Counted from the first letter of the stretch, positions 18,884 to 28,079 are shown. The stretch: 64,000 nucleotides of DNA from Gottfriedia solisilvae (GCF_002128405.1 NZ_NETJ01000002.1:372001-436000); one strand, 5' to 3'. A program made the numbers and translations. Notes: generated by a model from the sequence alone, not told the origin.

Positions 18884-20062
18884 GTGAAAAATGTAAATGT
18901 TCAACGAATAATTAAAATTCTTCTCCTTTTATTCATAGTTGGTATTGGCGCGTTTAATATAAATCAAAAAAATGTATTCTCATCTACAATCAAAAGTAAA
19001 AATCAACATGATGAACTAATTGATGTTGCCCTTGGACTAAATGATATTCCAATTAAAAAAGTAGATGTGAAAGTATTAAACAATTTAAGAGTAATACCAG
19101 GAGGCCAATCAATAGGAGTAAAGCTTAACTCAGTTGGTGTTTTAGTTGTAGGTCATCACTTAGTGAATACTAGTGAGGGTCAAAAATCTCCAGGAGAAAT
19201 TGCAGGAATTAAAGTTGGAGATATGATCATAAAAATGAATGGAAAACAAATAGAAAAAATGTCTGATGTTTTACCTTTTATTCAAAAAGCAGGTAAAAAT
19301 GGTAAACCGATTAAAATTGTTGTAAAACGCGAAGGAAAATATTACACAAAGCTTTTAAAACCTATTCGAGACAATGGTCAAAATAATTATCGTATCGGCT
19401 TATATATTAGAGATTCTGCATCAGGAATTGGGACAATGACATTCATCGAACCAAATTCATTGAAATATGGTGCATTAGGTCATGTGATCTCTGATAGTGA
19501 TACAAGAAAAGCGATTGAAGTTGAAGATGGTCATATCGTTTATTCAACTGTAACGTCAATTGAAAAAGGTTCTGATGGGTCCCCAGGTGAAAAAATTGCT
19601 CATTTCGCTATGGATCGAGGAACGATTGGAAACATTACATCAAATAGTCCTTTTGGTATTTTTGGTAAGGTAAATGATAAAATTGACAATGGCGTTATGT
19701 CAGAGCCGTTACCAATTGCTTTATCAAATGAAGTTAAAAAAGGTCCGGCTAAAATACTTACGGTGATTCATGACAATAAAGTTGAGCAATTTGACATAGA
19801 GATTGTAAGTAGTATTCAACAAAAGTTTCCTTCTACAAAGGGAATTATATTAAAAGTCACAGATAAGCGTTTATTGAAGGAAACTGGTGGTATTGTACAG
19901 GGGATGAGTGGATCGCCAATTATCCAGAATGGTAAAGTGATTGGAGCGGTTACTCATGTCTTTGTAAATGATTCTACTAGTGGATATGGGGTTCATATTG
20001 AATGGATGCTTGATGAGGCTAAAGTTCCTATTTATGACTACCAGGATAAAAAAGCGTCATGA
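18884..20062 (+). CDS. spoIVB: SpoIVB serine peptidase (stage IV sporulation)
   Basis: 392 residues with an N-terminal membrane anchor (about 8-27), a PDZ domain (about 85-160) and an S55 peptidase domain with catalytic His in [12 protein letters not shown] (H200) and Ser in GMSGSPI (S342). It is secreted from the forespore into the intermembrane space and cleaves SpoIVFA to trigger pro-sigma-K processing. GTG start with AGGAGAGTG upstream; the nearby ATG at 18891 is out of frame. Expected control by sigma-G; I did not find a clean sigma-G promoter. Confidence 0.96.
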   Translation: MKNVNVQRIIKILLLLFIVGIGAFNINQKNVFSSTIKSKNQHDELIDVALGLNDIPIKKVDVKVLNNLRVIPGGQSIGVKLNSVGVLVVGHHLVNTSEGQKSPGEIAGIKVGDMIIKMNGKQIEKMSDVLPFIQKAGKNGKPIKIVVKREGKYYTKLLKPIRDNGQNNYRIGLYIRDSASGIGTMTFIEPNSLKYGALGHVISDSDTRKAIEVEDGHIVYSTVTSIEKGSDGSPGEKIAHFAMDRGTIGNITSNSPFGIFGKVNDKIDNGVMSEPLPIALSNEVKKGPAKILTVIHDNKVEQFDIEIVSSIQQKFPSTKGIILKVTDKRLLKETGGIVQGMSGSPIIQNGKVIGAVTHVFVNDSTSGYGVHIEWMLDEAKVPIYDYQDKKAS

Positions 20063-20064
20063 TG

Positions 20065-20098
20065 AAAAGGCACTTAACAATTGTTAAGTGTCTTTTTG
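20065..20098 (+). terminator. Terminator of spoIVB
   Basis: Stem AAAAGGCACTTAAC / GTTAAGTGTCTTTT with one G-U pair and a 4-nt loop, then further T. It begins 3 bases after the spoIVB stop. Confidence 0.9.
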
Positions 20099-20117
20099 TT
20101 CTGTTAAAAACGCTCTT

Positions 20118-20915
20118 AATGGCTCTGAGAAAGAAGAATGTTGAATTCCACTTCAGGTTCTCGCTTTCCATGGGGCTGGCGCTGAGCCTCCTCGTCGCAT
20201 ACGCTCCTGTGGGGTCTCAGCTGTCCAGCGTATCCCATAGGAGTCGAGGACCTTCCGTTCCATTCAACTTCTTAAAAAGCTGATATTAAAACTAAATCTA
20301 AGTGGCTCTTAGAAAGAAGCGTGTTAAATTCCAATTCAGGACGCTCGCTTTCCATGGGGCTGGCGCTGAGCCTCCTCGTCGCATACGCTCCTGTGGGGTC
20401 TCAGCTTTCCTGCATCTCCCATAGGAGTCGAGCACCTTCCGTTCCATTCAACTTCTTGAAAAGCTGATATTAAAACTAAATCTAAGTGGATCTTAGAAAG
20501 AAGCGTGTTAAATTCCAATTCAGGATGCTCGCTTTCCACGGGGCTGGCGCTGAGCCTCCTCGTCGCATACGCTCCTACGGGGTTTCAGTTGTCTCGCATT
20601 TCCCAGAGGAGTCGAGCACCTTACGTTCTATTCAACTTCTTGAAAGGCTGATATTAAAACCGAATCTAAGTGGCTCTGAGAAAGAAGTGTGTTGAATACC
20701 AATTCAGGATACTCGCTTTGCCATAGGACACGTGGTGAGCCTCCTGGGCCCTACAGGATGTGGTAATGCATGCGTTATGACAGGACGTCGTGGTTTTAAG
20801 TATGCCTACATCTGTTCACGCTTGTAAAGTCGCAGTTGTCTCGCATTTCCCATAGGGGTTTTAGAGCATCTATTTTTCCATTTAACTTCTTGAAAAGGCT
20901 GATAAAAACAATCTA
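20118..20915. repeat. Tandem array of ~184-bp intergenic repeat units
   Basis: Units start at 20118, 20301, 20485 and 20669 with periods of 183, 184 and 184 bases. Each begins with a TGGCTCT...AGAAAGAAG block, contains GCTTTCCATGGGGCTGG and GCGCTGAGCCTCC cores and ends in CTTCTTGAAAAGCTGATATT. The fourth unit is longer (about 247 bases) and has unrelated sequence in its middle. GC content is far above the surrounding DNA. The arm CTCCTGTGGG pairs with CCCATAGGAG, so RNA could fold. Further copies lie at 61846-61980 and, decayed, to 62210. Confidence 0.9.
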
Positions 20916-21108
20916 AATGGCACTGCAAAAGATATTGGAGTCAAACATCTTGCATTCCGACAACACCTTTTTAATTTTCAAATGAAAGCTTCAATCTTTG
21001 CCATAAAAAGATTTTTTTTCTAAAAATAAAATTGAGTTTTTATATTAATTTTATTAAAATTTACAGAATCTTGTAATGGTTTTGTAACCTTTTATTAAAA
21101 ATTATAAA
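20916..21108. other. AT-rich spo0A upstream spacer
   Basis: Between the repeat array and the spo0A promoter. AT-rich, with no open frame and no clear binding site before the -35 at 21109. Confidence 0.5.
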
Positions 21109-21137
21109 TTTACATACTATTTAATTTTCTATATAAT
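21109..21137 (+). promoter_or_regulatory. Vegetative (sigma-A) promoter of spo0A
   Basis: -35 TTTACA (21109-21114), 17-base spacer, perfect -10 TATAAT (21132-21137). It corresponds in position and type to the vegetative Pv promoter known for spo0A in B. subtilis; about 200 bases of leader would precede the gene. Confidence 0.75.
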
Positions 21138-21151
21138 GAATATTATGTAAA

Positions 21152-21159
21152 ATTCGACT
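21152..21159 (-). promoter_or_regulatory. Spo0A box 1
   Basis: Reverse complement reads AGTCGAAT, one mismatch from the 0A box TGTCGAA-T. It lies just downstream of the vegetative promoter, where bound Spo0A could repress it. Confidence 0.45.
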
Positions 21160-21185
21160 TAATACATACTAGTTTTTAACACAAT

Positions 21186-21193
21186 CGTCGAAT
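21186..21193 (+). promoter_or_regulatory. Spo0A box 2
   Basis: CGTCGAAT, one mismatch to the TGTCGAA core, between the two spo0A promoters. Confidence 0.45.
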
Positions 21194-21256
21194 GCTAGAA
21201 GAAATTGAGGAAAACTATCTATATTAATAAAAATATTCAGAATTTATAATAAAAAC

Positions 21257-21283
21257 AGGAAATAAATTTTTATTGTCGAAATA
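21257..21283 (+). promoter_or_regulatory. Sigma-H-like promoter of spo0A with overlapping Spo0A box
   Basis: ACAGGAAAT fits the sigma-H -35 (AGGAWWW at 21257-21263); after 11 bases GTCGAAATA fits the -10 (RnnGAATWW) with one mismatch. A perfect 0A box TGTCGAA at 21274-21280 overlaps the -10. This matches the known two-promoter plan of spo0A, with a Spo0A site positioned for feedback. Confidence 0.6.
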
Positions 21284-21334
21284 ATCGGTAATAAGATATG
21301 AAATTCACTATAGAAGATATAGGGAGGAACGGTT

Positions 21335-22123
21335 GTGGAGAAAATAAAAGTATTATTAGTAGATGACAATAAAGAGCTTGTTATCATGTTAGAAAATTAC
21401 ATTAACGCACAAGCTGATATGGAAGTGGTTGGTGTAGCATTTAATGGACAAGATTGCTTACCTTTAGTTAAGGAAAAGAAACCAGATGTACTTGTATTAG
21501 ATATTATTATGCCTCATTTGGACGGATTGGCAGTATTAGATCGTCTTCGTGCAGGTTTAGTTGAAAAAATTCCAAATGTAATCATGTTAACAGCTTTTGG
21601 ACAAGAAGATGTTACGAAGAAAGCTGTTGATTTAGGTGCTTCATATTTCATTTTAAAACCATTTGATATGGAACATTTAATCAGTAATATTCGTCAAGTT
21701 GTTGGTAAAGGTAGTTCAATTACGAAACGTAATTCACCATCTTTAGTGTCTAATTATGAAAATAAGCCTCGTAATTTAGATGCTAGCATCACAAGTATCA
21801 TTCATGAAATTGGCGTGCCTGCACACATTAAAGGTTATATGTATTTACGTGAAGCGATCTCAATGGTTTACAATGATATTGAGCTATTAGGATCAATTAC
21901 AAAGGTCTTATACCCAGATATCGCTAAAAAGTTTAATACAACTGCAAGTCGTGTAGAACGCGCGATTCGTCATGCGATTGAAGTAGCTTGGAGCCGTGGA
22001 AATATCGATAGTATTTCTACATTGTTTGGCTACACTATTTCGATGTCAAAAGCAAAACCAACGAATTCAGAATTTATCGCAATGGTTGCTGATAAATTAC
22101 GTTTAGAGCATAAAGCTAGCTAA
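21335..22123 (+). CDS. spo0A: Sporulation master regulator Spo0A
   Basis: 262 residues: receiver domain (1-125) with phosphoacceptor D56 in [11 protein letters not shown], acidic pair D10-D11 and K in FILKPFD; then the Spo0A C-terminal DNA-binding domain with the recognition segment [18 protein letters not shown]. Endpoint of the sporulation phosphorelay. GTG start with GGGAGGA upstream, as in relatives. Two promoters and several 0A boxes lie upstream, a terminator follows. Confidence 0.98.
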   Translation: MEKIKVLLVDDNKELVIMLENYINAQADMEVVGVAFNGQDCLPLVKEKKPDVLVLDIIMPHLDGLAVLDRLRAGLVEKIPNVIMLTAFGQEDVTKKAVDLGASYFILKPFDMEHLISNIRQVVGKGSSITKRNSPSLVSNYENKPRNLDASITSIIHEIGVPAHIKGYMYLREAISMVYNDIELLGSITKVLYPDIAKKFNTTASRVERAIRHAIEVAWSRGNIDSISTLFGYTISMSKAKPTNSEFIAMVADKLRLEHKAS

Positions 22124-22269
22124 GGTATTAATATATTAGGGAATTCGAAGAAATTTTGACGGTTAATTCCGATAAATTTTTGACAGTGTTTCCGATGAAT
22201 GATCTTCGTTATAGCGACTAACTTTTCGAGAAATTATCGGTATTTATCGCAATAGCACTTATAAAATCT

Positions 22270-22303
22270 AAAACGTTGCCTTATAAAGGGCAACGTTTTT
22301 TTG
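22270..22303 (+). terminator. Terminator after spo0A
   Basis: Stem ACGTTGCC / GGCAACGT (extended by A/T pairs) with a 7-nt loop and a seven-T tail, 147 bases after the spo0A stop. Confidence 0.88.
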
Positions 22304-22384
22304 TTTTCATCATATATGTATTGGGCTCTATAAATTCGCCAAGCCAATAAAAAAACCCAATATTAACATTTCGTCGAATAAATA

Positions 22385-22930
22385 CTATTGTTGTTTTGTC
22401 TCATGATGAAGTGGTGGTGGAACTAACCAACCTTTATTTTTTGTAATTTGTAATAATGCTGCACCGTCTTTTGCTTTTTTTGCACCCATCTGAGCAAATA
22501 ATAAGCCAATATCTTCACGTATTGATTGGCTAACTCCTTGACCACAAGCTATAACACTAGCAGCGATATCTGCACCAACAATATAAGCTATTTGAGCATC
22601 TTGGAATCTAGCTCCAACTGGAATTTGTTCAAGATCTGCTTCAGGTCGCTCTGCTGGCGTAGGAGGAACTGGAATATCATTATGTAATAATACTTCTTCT
22701 AGTTCCTTAATTGATGGTTTAATTGATGTTTCAATAACTTGTTTTAAAAAAGCTCTTAATTCTTCGTCACCAGTATGATTAATATATACTTGATAACTAT
22801 CTAATCTAAATTTTGCAACTGATAATGATGTCCATAATGCAAATACTTCGCCATAATGTAAAGGCTCATCTTGTGGATTTCCACTTAAAATTCCCATAAT
22901 CATCTTACTTCCTTTCAAAAATAAATTCAT
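22385..22930 (-). CDS. DUF3231 family protein
   Basis: 181 residues, helical, with the family start MGILSGNPQDEPLHYGEVF and an SGNPQDEP-type block near residues 15-22. DUF3231 proteins are ferritin-like or spore coat-like helical bundles common in Bacillus, often as one or two domains; this is a one-domain form. Function is unknown. AAGGAG is 6 bases before the chosen ATG; an in-frame ATG about 30 bases later with AAAGGAAG is a possible alternative. Convergent with spo0A. Confidence 0.85.
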   Translation of the reverse strand: MNLFLKGSKMIMGILSGNPQDEPLHYGEVFALWTSLSVAKFRLDSYQVYINHTGDEELRAFLKQVIETSIKPSIKELEEVLLHNDIPVPPTPAERPEADLEQIPVGARFQDAQIAYIVGADIAASVIACGQGVSQSIREDIGLLFAQMGAKKAKDGAALLQITKNKGWLVPPPLHHETKQQ

Positions 22931-23094
22931 ACTAATCTCCTTGATGCAGGGATTTAGTTACAAAAATTATTATGTAATTAAAAAAAGTAAATATTCATTG
23001 AATAATTTAAAGTTCATGTTTCATTCCAAATGATAAAAACAGGTGATATTAAAATTAGAAAAGAAGGTATTTAACAAGTAAATTGAAGAAGAAT

Positions 23095-23123
23095 TTGCTT
23101 TTGTAAATTTACTATGCTATAAT
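23095..23123 (+). promoter_or_regulatory. Extended -10 promoter of the candidate RNA
   Basis: -35 TTGCTT at 23095-23100, 17-base spacer ending in TGC, perfect -10 TATAAT at 23118-23123. Predicted start at G23131. There is no coding sequence downstream on this strand before the terminator. Confidence 0.75.
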
Positions 23124-23130
23124 ATTTTTT

Positions 23131-23408
23131 GCGCCACTGTTACAATAAAATATATGATGTTATTACTTGAGAATTAGGAAGAAAATTGGGCGTACCCATG
23201 ACGCGCTAGCTATTTCGACCGGTTCTAAAAAGGTAGTAGTATCTGTTAGTGAAGATTGTTGTGAAACAAGCTGCCTAATGGAACGGCCCTGGAGCCGAAT
23301 TGCGAAAGAGAGGTAGGGCTTTCGCCAATAGACAACAATTTTACTTTTAAAAATACTAACTTAAATATATTAAAGGCTATTCGTATACGTTGTGCGAATA
23401 GCCTTTTT
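23131..23408 (+). ncRNA. Candidate structured non-coding RNA, unknown family
   Basis: About 278 nt framed by a strong promoter and an intrinsic terminator, lying between the divergently read DUF3231 gene and uppP. Between 23180 and 23345 the sequence is clearly more GC-rich than the flanks. Visible stems: 23252-23262 with 23332-23342 (11 pairs, one G-U), hairpin CGGC-CCTGGA-GCCG at 23284-23297, and hairpin GCGAAAG / CTTTCGC at 23302-23325. The loops CCCT and AGGG of the last two could kiss. No open frame longer than about 12 codons with an RBS. I could not match it to 6S, SRP, tmRNA, RNase P, T-box or a known riboswitch. Confidence 0.55.
23372..23408 (+). terminator. Terminator of the candidate RNA
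   Basis: Perfect 12-base stem AAAGGCTATTCG / CGAATAGCCTTT with an 11-nt loop and T tail. Confidence 0.9.
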
Positions 23409-23476
23409 CCATGTCAGAAGAGCTCTGCTCACGCCAAAAGTAGTCTTGGCTCAGTTAAGTAGCAGTGTTACAAATA

Positions 23477-23506
23477 AAAAAGGAACTTCAAGTGAAGTTC
23501 CTTTTC
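23477..23506 (-). terminator. Terminator of uppP
   Basis: Perfect 13-base stem AAAAGGAACTTCA / TGAAGTTCCTTTT around a 2-base centre, T-rich on both strands, 8 bases beyond the uppP stop. Confidence 0.88.
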
Positions 23507-23513
23507 GTTGTCT

Positions 23514-24314
23514 TTAAAAGATAAATACGATTGTAAAAACAATTGCTACGATAAAACGGTAAATAGCAAAGCCTGTTAGTTTTACTTTTTCTAGTAGTTT
23601 TAAGAATGTTACAATCGCAAGTAATGCAACAATAAACGCCGTAATAAAACCTGATGCAAATAAAGGTAAATCTGAAGCACTTAAAATATCCATATTTTTA
23701 ATTAAATCTAAACCACTCGCTGCAATCATCATTGGAACTGCTAAGATGAATGTGAATTCAGCTGAAGTTTTTCGATCTAATCCAAATAATAATCCACCCG
23801 CAATTGTAGAACCTGAACGTGAAAACCCTGGCCATAGTGCCAGCATTTGAAAGCATCCGATAATAAAAGCTTGTTTATATGAGATGTGATCCAAGTCAGA
23901 TGATCTAGGGTGTTTAGATACTTTCTCAGCGACAATTAATAAAATACCACCAGCAACTAATCCGATTACTACAGTTTCAGGTGAAAATAATACGTCTTTA
24001 ATAAAGTCGTGGAAAATCACACCAACGATACCTGCTGGAATTGCTCCGATAAAAATATGACCTAAATTTAAATTTGTTTGTCTATATCCTTCTGATTTAA
24101 CACCAAGAACTGACCACAGTCGTTTCCAAAATACCACGACAACTGCTAATATTGAACCAAGTTGAACAACTACTTCAAATACAGTAGCTTTCGTACCAGT
24201 AAAATTTAACAAGTCAGCAACTAATATCATGTGACCAGTTGAAGAAACAGGTAAAAATTCTGTTAACCCTTCAACTAAACCCATGATGAATCCAATTAAC
24301 CAATCAGGTAACAT
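23514..24314 (-). CDS. uppP: Undecaprenyl-diphosphate phosphatase
   Basis: 266 residues, about eight transmembrane helices. Both UppP/BacA signatures are present: [14 protein letters not shown] near the N-terminus and GFSRSGST near 165. Removes a phosphate from undecaprenyl diphosphate to recycle the cell wall lipid carrier; overproduction gives bacitracin resistance. I start it at ATG 24314 (MLPDWLIGF) because GGAGG lies 8 bases upstream; the longer frame from a GTG at 24347 would place that RBS inside the coding region. Confidence 0.95.
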   Translation of the reverse strand: MLPDWLIGFIMGLVEGLTEFLPVSSTGHMILVADLLNFTGTKATVFEVVVQLGSILAVVVVFWKRLWSVLGVKSEGYRQTNLNLGHIFIGAIPAGIVGVIFHDFIKDVLFSPETVVIGLVAGGILLIVAEKVSKHPRSSDLDHISYKQAFIIGCFQMLALWPGFSRSGSTIAGGLLFGLDRKTSAEFTFILAVPMMIAASGLDLIKNMDILSASDLPLFASGFITAFIVALLAIVTFLKLLEKVKLTGFAIYRFIVAIVFTIVFIF

Positions 24315-24447
24315 GTTTAGAACCTCCATAAAATCTTGTCTTTTCACAATACTTTACATTTTACTTGAATTCTTAATTGATTGAAAGTCAGAAAATGTTA
24401 AAAAAAGTTAATCTATCATTTCATTTTGACTAAATTGTGAATAAAAT

Positions 24448-24472
24448 AAAAAAACCACTAATAGTGGTTTTG
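24448..24472 (-). terminator. Terminator of yycC
   Basis: On the minus strand the stem AAACCACTA / TAGTGGTTT is followed by a T run (A run at 24444-24455 on the plus strand), 6 bases after the yycC stop. Confidence 0.7.
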
Positions 24473-24477
24473 AAAAT

Positions 24478-24636
24478 TTACTTTCCCTCTGTTTCAGTTT
24501 GAGGTTCCTGATTGTCTAATTCCATTAACTTTTTCATTAATATGTGTTGTGGCATATGCATAATTTGTTCTAAAGGAACATTTAATTTTTTTGAAAGTAA
24601 GATTGCTGTTTCTGCTGAAATTTGCAATGGACGCAT
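24478..24636 (-). CDS. yycC: YycC-like small protein
   Basis: 52 residues beginning MRPLQISAETAILLSKKLNV and containing PLEQIMHMPQHIL, the hallmark of the YycC family. Function is unknown. I start at ATG 24636, which has AAAGGAGGG 6 bases upstream; a longer in-frame reading to 24672 would place that RBS inside the gene. It is divergent from the downstream phosphodiesterase gene with an 80-base intergenic space. Confidence 0.85.
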   Translation of the reverse strand: MRPLQISAETAILLSKKLNVPLEQIMHMPQHILMKKLMELDNQEPQTETEGK

Positions 24637-24715
24637 ATTATCCCTCCTTTGTTTCGTAAAATTAGTATACAATAAGGTAAGAAGGAAAGTACATATATAA
24701 TGCAGGGGGTATTTG

Positions 24716-25447
24716 ATGGTCGCGATTATTGGACATAGAGGAGCTGCGGGAACTTTTCCAGAAAATACGATGGTATCTTTTATTGCTTGTGAAAAACTTG
24801 GTGCAGATGGAATAGAATTAGATGTTCAGCTGTCAAAAGATGGAGAGATTGTCGTCATTCATGATGAAACAATCAATCGAACCACAAATGGGAAAGGATA
24901 TGTAAAAGACTATACATTATCAGAATTAAAACAATTTGATGCTAGTTATAAATTTAAAGGTCAATTTGACAATTGCACGATTCCGACCTTAAGAGAAGTA
25001 TTTGAATGGGCACAAGGGAATAACTTTAGTGTGAATGTTGAATTAAAGAATGATAAATTAGAATACCATGGTTTAGAGGAACGAGTCATAAACTTAATTC
25101 GTTCATTTGAAATGGAAAATAGAGTTGTATTATCTTCGTTCAACCATAAAAGCATGTTGAAGTTTACTTTAATGGCACCAGATATTGAAACTGCTGTACT
25201 TTATAATAAAAGAAATAAAGAACCATGGAAAATTGCTGAGGATTATAAAGCGAGGGCGATTCACCCAAACTATCGCATCATAACCGATGATTTGATCGAA
25301 AAAACTCTAAAATATAATGTTGCTGTTCGACCATATACAGTAAATGACGCAAAAATAATGAAACGTTTAATAGATGCGAAATGTTCAGCGATTATTACTG
25401 ATTACCCAGAAATGGCATTTCAATTAAGAGGAGAAATTCTAAAATAA
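24716..25447 (+). CDS. yqiK: Glycerophosphodiester phosphodiesterase
   Basis: 243 residues of a GDPD TIM barrel: HRGAAGTFPENT near residues 7-18, GIELDVQLSKDGEIVVIHDE (about 34-53) with the metal and catalytic residues, and a closing VRPYTVND-type strand. Hydrolyses glycerophosphodiesters to glycerol 3-phosphate and an alcohol. No signal peptide, so cytoplasmic. ATG 24716 has AGGGGGT 5 bases upstream; the TTG three bases earlier is less likely. Same position as B. subtilis yqiK, next to yqzF and bkdR. Confidence 0.92.
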   Translation: MVAIIGHRGAAGTFPENTMVSFIACEKLGADGIELDVQLSKDGEIVVIHDETINRTTNGKGYVKDYTLSELKQFDASYKFKGQFDNCTIPTLREVFEWAQGNNFSVNVELKNDKLEYHGLEERVINLIRSFEMENRVVLSSFNHKSMLKFTLMAPDIETAVLYNKRNKEPWKIAEDYKARAIHPNYRIITDDLIEKTLKYNVAVRPYTVNDAKIMKRLIDAKCSAIITDYPEMAFQLRGEILK

Positions 25448-25479
25448 AAAAGTGCTTACTTTTTGTAAGCACTTTTATT
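25447..25479. terminator. Bidirectional terminator between yqiK and yqzF
   Basis: Perfect 12-base stem AAAAGTGCTTAC / GTAAGCACTTTT with a 5-nt T loop, T-rich on both strands, between convergent genes. Confidence 0.9.
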
Positions 25480-25491
25480 TTGACTAAAACA

Positions 25492-25746
25492 TTAAACTTT
25501 TCTCTTTAAAAATCTTCCTTGAACTTTTTCATGCTTACGGTCTCTAAATAGTACGAAGCTTCCGACTAGATAAAACCCGGCACCTAAAGATATTAATCCT
25601 ATTAAAAGTTGAAGTGGAAGATAAGGTATTCCAAAAGAATGAATTAAAAACATTGTATCGCGAAGTAATTTAATTCCGATAACTGCTAAAGATATGGGTA
25701 TAAGTATAACGACAAATGCAAGCATTCTAGTTAAGGATTCTCTCAT
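25492..25746 (-). CDS. yqzF: YqzF, DUF2627 membrane protein
   Basis: 84 residues with two hydrophobic helices (about 9-28 and 42-67) and a basic C-terminus (LFRDRKHEKVQGRFLKRK). DUF2627, function unknown, conserved between yqiK and bkdR in Bacillus. ATG with GGGGG upstream at a somewhat long spacing. Confidence 0.85.
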   Translation of the reverse strand: MRESLTRMLAFVVILIPISLAVIGIKLLRDTMFLIHSFGIPYLPLQLLIGLISLGAGFYLVGSFVLFRDRKHEKVQGRFLKRKV

Positions 25747-25926
25747 TTTGTTTGATGCCCCCGTTTAAAAAATAAAAATAATCATTAAGTTGTATAATTC
25801 TCTCTTTATTCATAATCGTATACAAGAATTGCGTTGTCAAGACTTTAGAAATAGACTCAAATAGAACTATGTATATATAATGATATGATGGCTTAATAAT
25901 TAGTTGGGATTAGTAGGTGAACGAAT

Positions 25927-27999
25927 GTGAAACAAAACGTTATGATAATAGGGATGGGAACTGGCGGTACAGCAGTTTTAAAACTACTTTCGCATTCTGA
26001 TTTATTTAAGATTGTTGCAGTAGTAGATATTATTAAAGAAGCTAAAGGTATTGATTTAGCTAATAGTTTACATATCCCTGTTCTGAAGGAATGGAAAGAA
26101 CATTTAAAAAACGATATAGATGTTGTATTTGATACTACCGGAGATGAATCAATACATCAAGAAATCATAAAACATAAAGCAAAACATACATTAGCGATTC
26201 CGGGCTCAGTTGCGAAGATTATTGCAAATCTAGTACAAGAAAAAGAATCCTTGTTTCATTTAATAAATAATAAGAAAAGACAACAAGAATTAATCCTTGA
26301 AAATACTCATGATGGAATGATTGTAGTAGATCGGTGGGGGAAGATATTACTTTTTAACCGATCTGCAGAAAATATTTTACAAATAGATAAAGAAAATGCA
26401 ATTGGAAGAGACATTATTGAGGTAGTACCGACTAGTAAATTACCTCGTGTATTACAAACGAAGAAAAAAGAAATTAACCAAGAGCATATTTTGATTAATG
26501 GAAGTAAGATTTTCACAACGAGGATTCCGATTTTTCGTGAAGACGGAGAGCTTGAAGGAGCAATCGCGGTATTTAAAGATGATACAGAAGTATTCAACTT
26601 AGCAGAGGAAGTTACAAATTTAAAAGAAGTATATAGCATGCTCGAGGCTGTCATACAAAGTTCTGATGAAGCGATTTCAGTTGTGGATGAGTTAGGTAAT
26701 GGAATGATTATTAACCCTGCCTATACTCGATTAACTGGATTGACGAGTGAACAAGTAATCGGACAACATGCAACGATTGATATTTCAGAAGGTGAAAGTG
26801 TTCATGTTAAAGTACTGAAAACAAAGCAAGCTGTCCGTGGTGTAAGGATGAAGGTTGGTAAACAAAATAGAGATGTATTGGTAAATGTTGCACCAGTAAT
26901 CGTTGATGGGAAACTTAAAGGAAGCGTCGGTGTTATTCATGATGTTTCTGAAATCTCACAATTAACAAATGAGCTTCATCGTGCTCGTCAAATTATTAGA
27001 ACATTAGAGGCAAAATACTCTTTTGAAGATATTGCTGGAGAATCTGAGGGGATTCAATTAGCAATTATGCAAGCGAAGTTAGCTGCTAGTACACCTGCAA
27101 CTGTGCTATTAAGAGGTGAATCCGGGACAGGGAAAGAACTGTTCGCGCACGCGATTCATAATGAAAGTGATCGAAAATATAATAAATTTGTACGTGTAAA
27201 TTGTGCGGCAATATCAGAAACCTTATTAGAAAGTGAACTATTTGGCTATGAGGAAGGTGCTTTTTCAGGGGCAAAACGTGGTGGAAAAAGAGGTCTTTTT
27301 GAAGAAGCGAATAATGGTAGTATTTTCTTAGATGAAATTGGAGAATTATCACCTGCTATGCAAGCCAAACTATTGAGAGTACTGCAAGAAAAGGAAATTA
27401 GACGTGTTGGTGGTACGAAAGCAATTCCAATTAATGTACGAGTCATTGCTGCAACGCATGTACATCTTGAAGAAGCGATTAGAGAAGGAAAATTTCGTGA
27501 GGATTTGTATTACCGTTTAAATAAATTACCTATTACGATTCCAGCACTAAGAGAACGATTAGAAGACATTTTACCAATTAGTGAAAGATTATTGGCGAAA
27601 ATAAATCAAGATTATGGTCGAAATGTAGATCAGATCTCTCCAACTGCTGTAAAAAAATTGAAGTCGTATCACTGGCCTGGAAATGTTAGGGAATTAGAAA
27701 ATGTATTAGGACGAGCAATCATTTTTATGAAAATACATGAGAAACAAATGCTACCAGAACATATTACTTCCATAACACAGGTGAAACAAGAAAATGGAAT
27801 AGAACCGAAAGTTCCGTTAACAGACAACACTGGCTCACTTGATGATATGGTGATTAATTTTGAAGGTGAATTGATTGAGCAGGTTTTAAATAAAAATAAT
27901 GGAAATAAAACGAAAACCGCTAAAGAATTAGGAATATCGGTAAGAAATCTATATTATAAGCTCGATAAATATAACTCTGCAAAAAATAGCACGCAATAA
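25927..27999 (+). CDS. bkdR: Sigma-54-dependent activator BkdR
   Basis: 690 residues (B. subtilis BkdR about 692). N-terminal Rossmann-like domain ([15 protein letters not shown] at 7-21), two PAS domains (about 115-220 and 235-345), AAA+ domain with Walker A GESGTGKE (397-404), GAFSGA loop (444-449, the sigma-54 contact; GAFTGA is canonical) and Walker B IFLDEIG (466-472), then a Fis-type helix-turn-helix (about 655-682). Activates the downstream ptb-bkdB operon from its -24/-12 promoter. GTG start after AGGTGA; the overlapping ATG runs into a stop. Confidence 0.96.
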   Translation: MKQNVMIIGMGTGGTAVLKLLSHSDLFKIVAVVDIIKEAKGIDLANSLHIPVLKEWKEHLKNDIDVVFDTTGDESIHQEIIKHKAKHTLAIPGSVAKIIANLVQEKESLFHLINNKKRQQELILENTHDGMIVVDRWGKILLFNRSAENILQIDKENAIGRDIIEVVPTSKLPRVLQTKKKEINQEHILINGSKIFTTRIPIFREDGELEGAIAVFKDDTEVFNLAEEVTNLKEVYSMLEAVIQSSDEAISVVDELGNGMIINPAYTRLTGLTSEQVIGQHATIDISEGESVHVKVLKTKQAVRGVRMKVGKQNRDVLVNVAPVIVDGKLKGSVGVIHDVSEISQLTNELHRARQIIRTLEAKYSFEDIAGESEGIQLAIMQAKLAASTPATVLLRGESGTGKELFAHAIHNESDRKYNKFVRVNCAAISETLLESELFGYEEGAFSGAKRGGKRGLFEEANNGSIFLDEIGELSPAMQAKLLRVLQEKEIRRVGGTKAIPINVRVIAATHVHLEEAIREGKFREDLYYRLNKLPITIPALRERLEDILPISERLLAKINQDYGRNVDQISPTAVKKLKSYHWPGNVRELENVLGRAIIFMKIHEKQMLPEHITSITQVKQENGIEPKVPLTDNTGSLDDMVINFEGELIEQVLNKNNGNKTKTAKELGISVRNLYYKLDKYNSAKNSTQ

Positions 28000-28011
28000 T
28001 TTGCGTGCTAT
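27986..28011 (+). terminator. Hairpin at the bkdR 3' end
   Basis: Perfect 11-base stem ATAGCACGCAA / TTGCGTGCTAT enclosing the bkdR stop codon, loop TAAT. There is no proper T tract, so it may be a weak terminator or an mRNA 3' stabiliser. Confidence 0.5.
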
Positions 28012-28079
28012 GAATTATTCTGCATACAATATCTGTTATTTTTTTCAAATATAGTGTATGATGTATTTAGCGGCTTTTA

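Noticed and set aside
20059-20695. Open frames within the repeat array (for example 20059-20283, 20336-20539 on the minus strand, 20486-20695)
   Set aside because: They fall on the tandem repeat units, have no proper RBS and no family resemblance, and their sequence follows the repeat period.
23131-23145. GCCACTG in the candidate RNA, recalling a cobalamin riboswitch box
   Set aside because: It lies at the predicted 5' end with no upstream P1-P3 elements and no downstream gene; the other conserved B12 boxes are absent.
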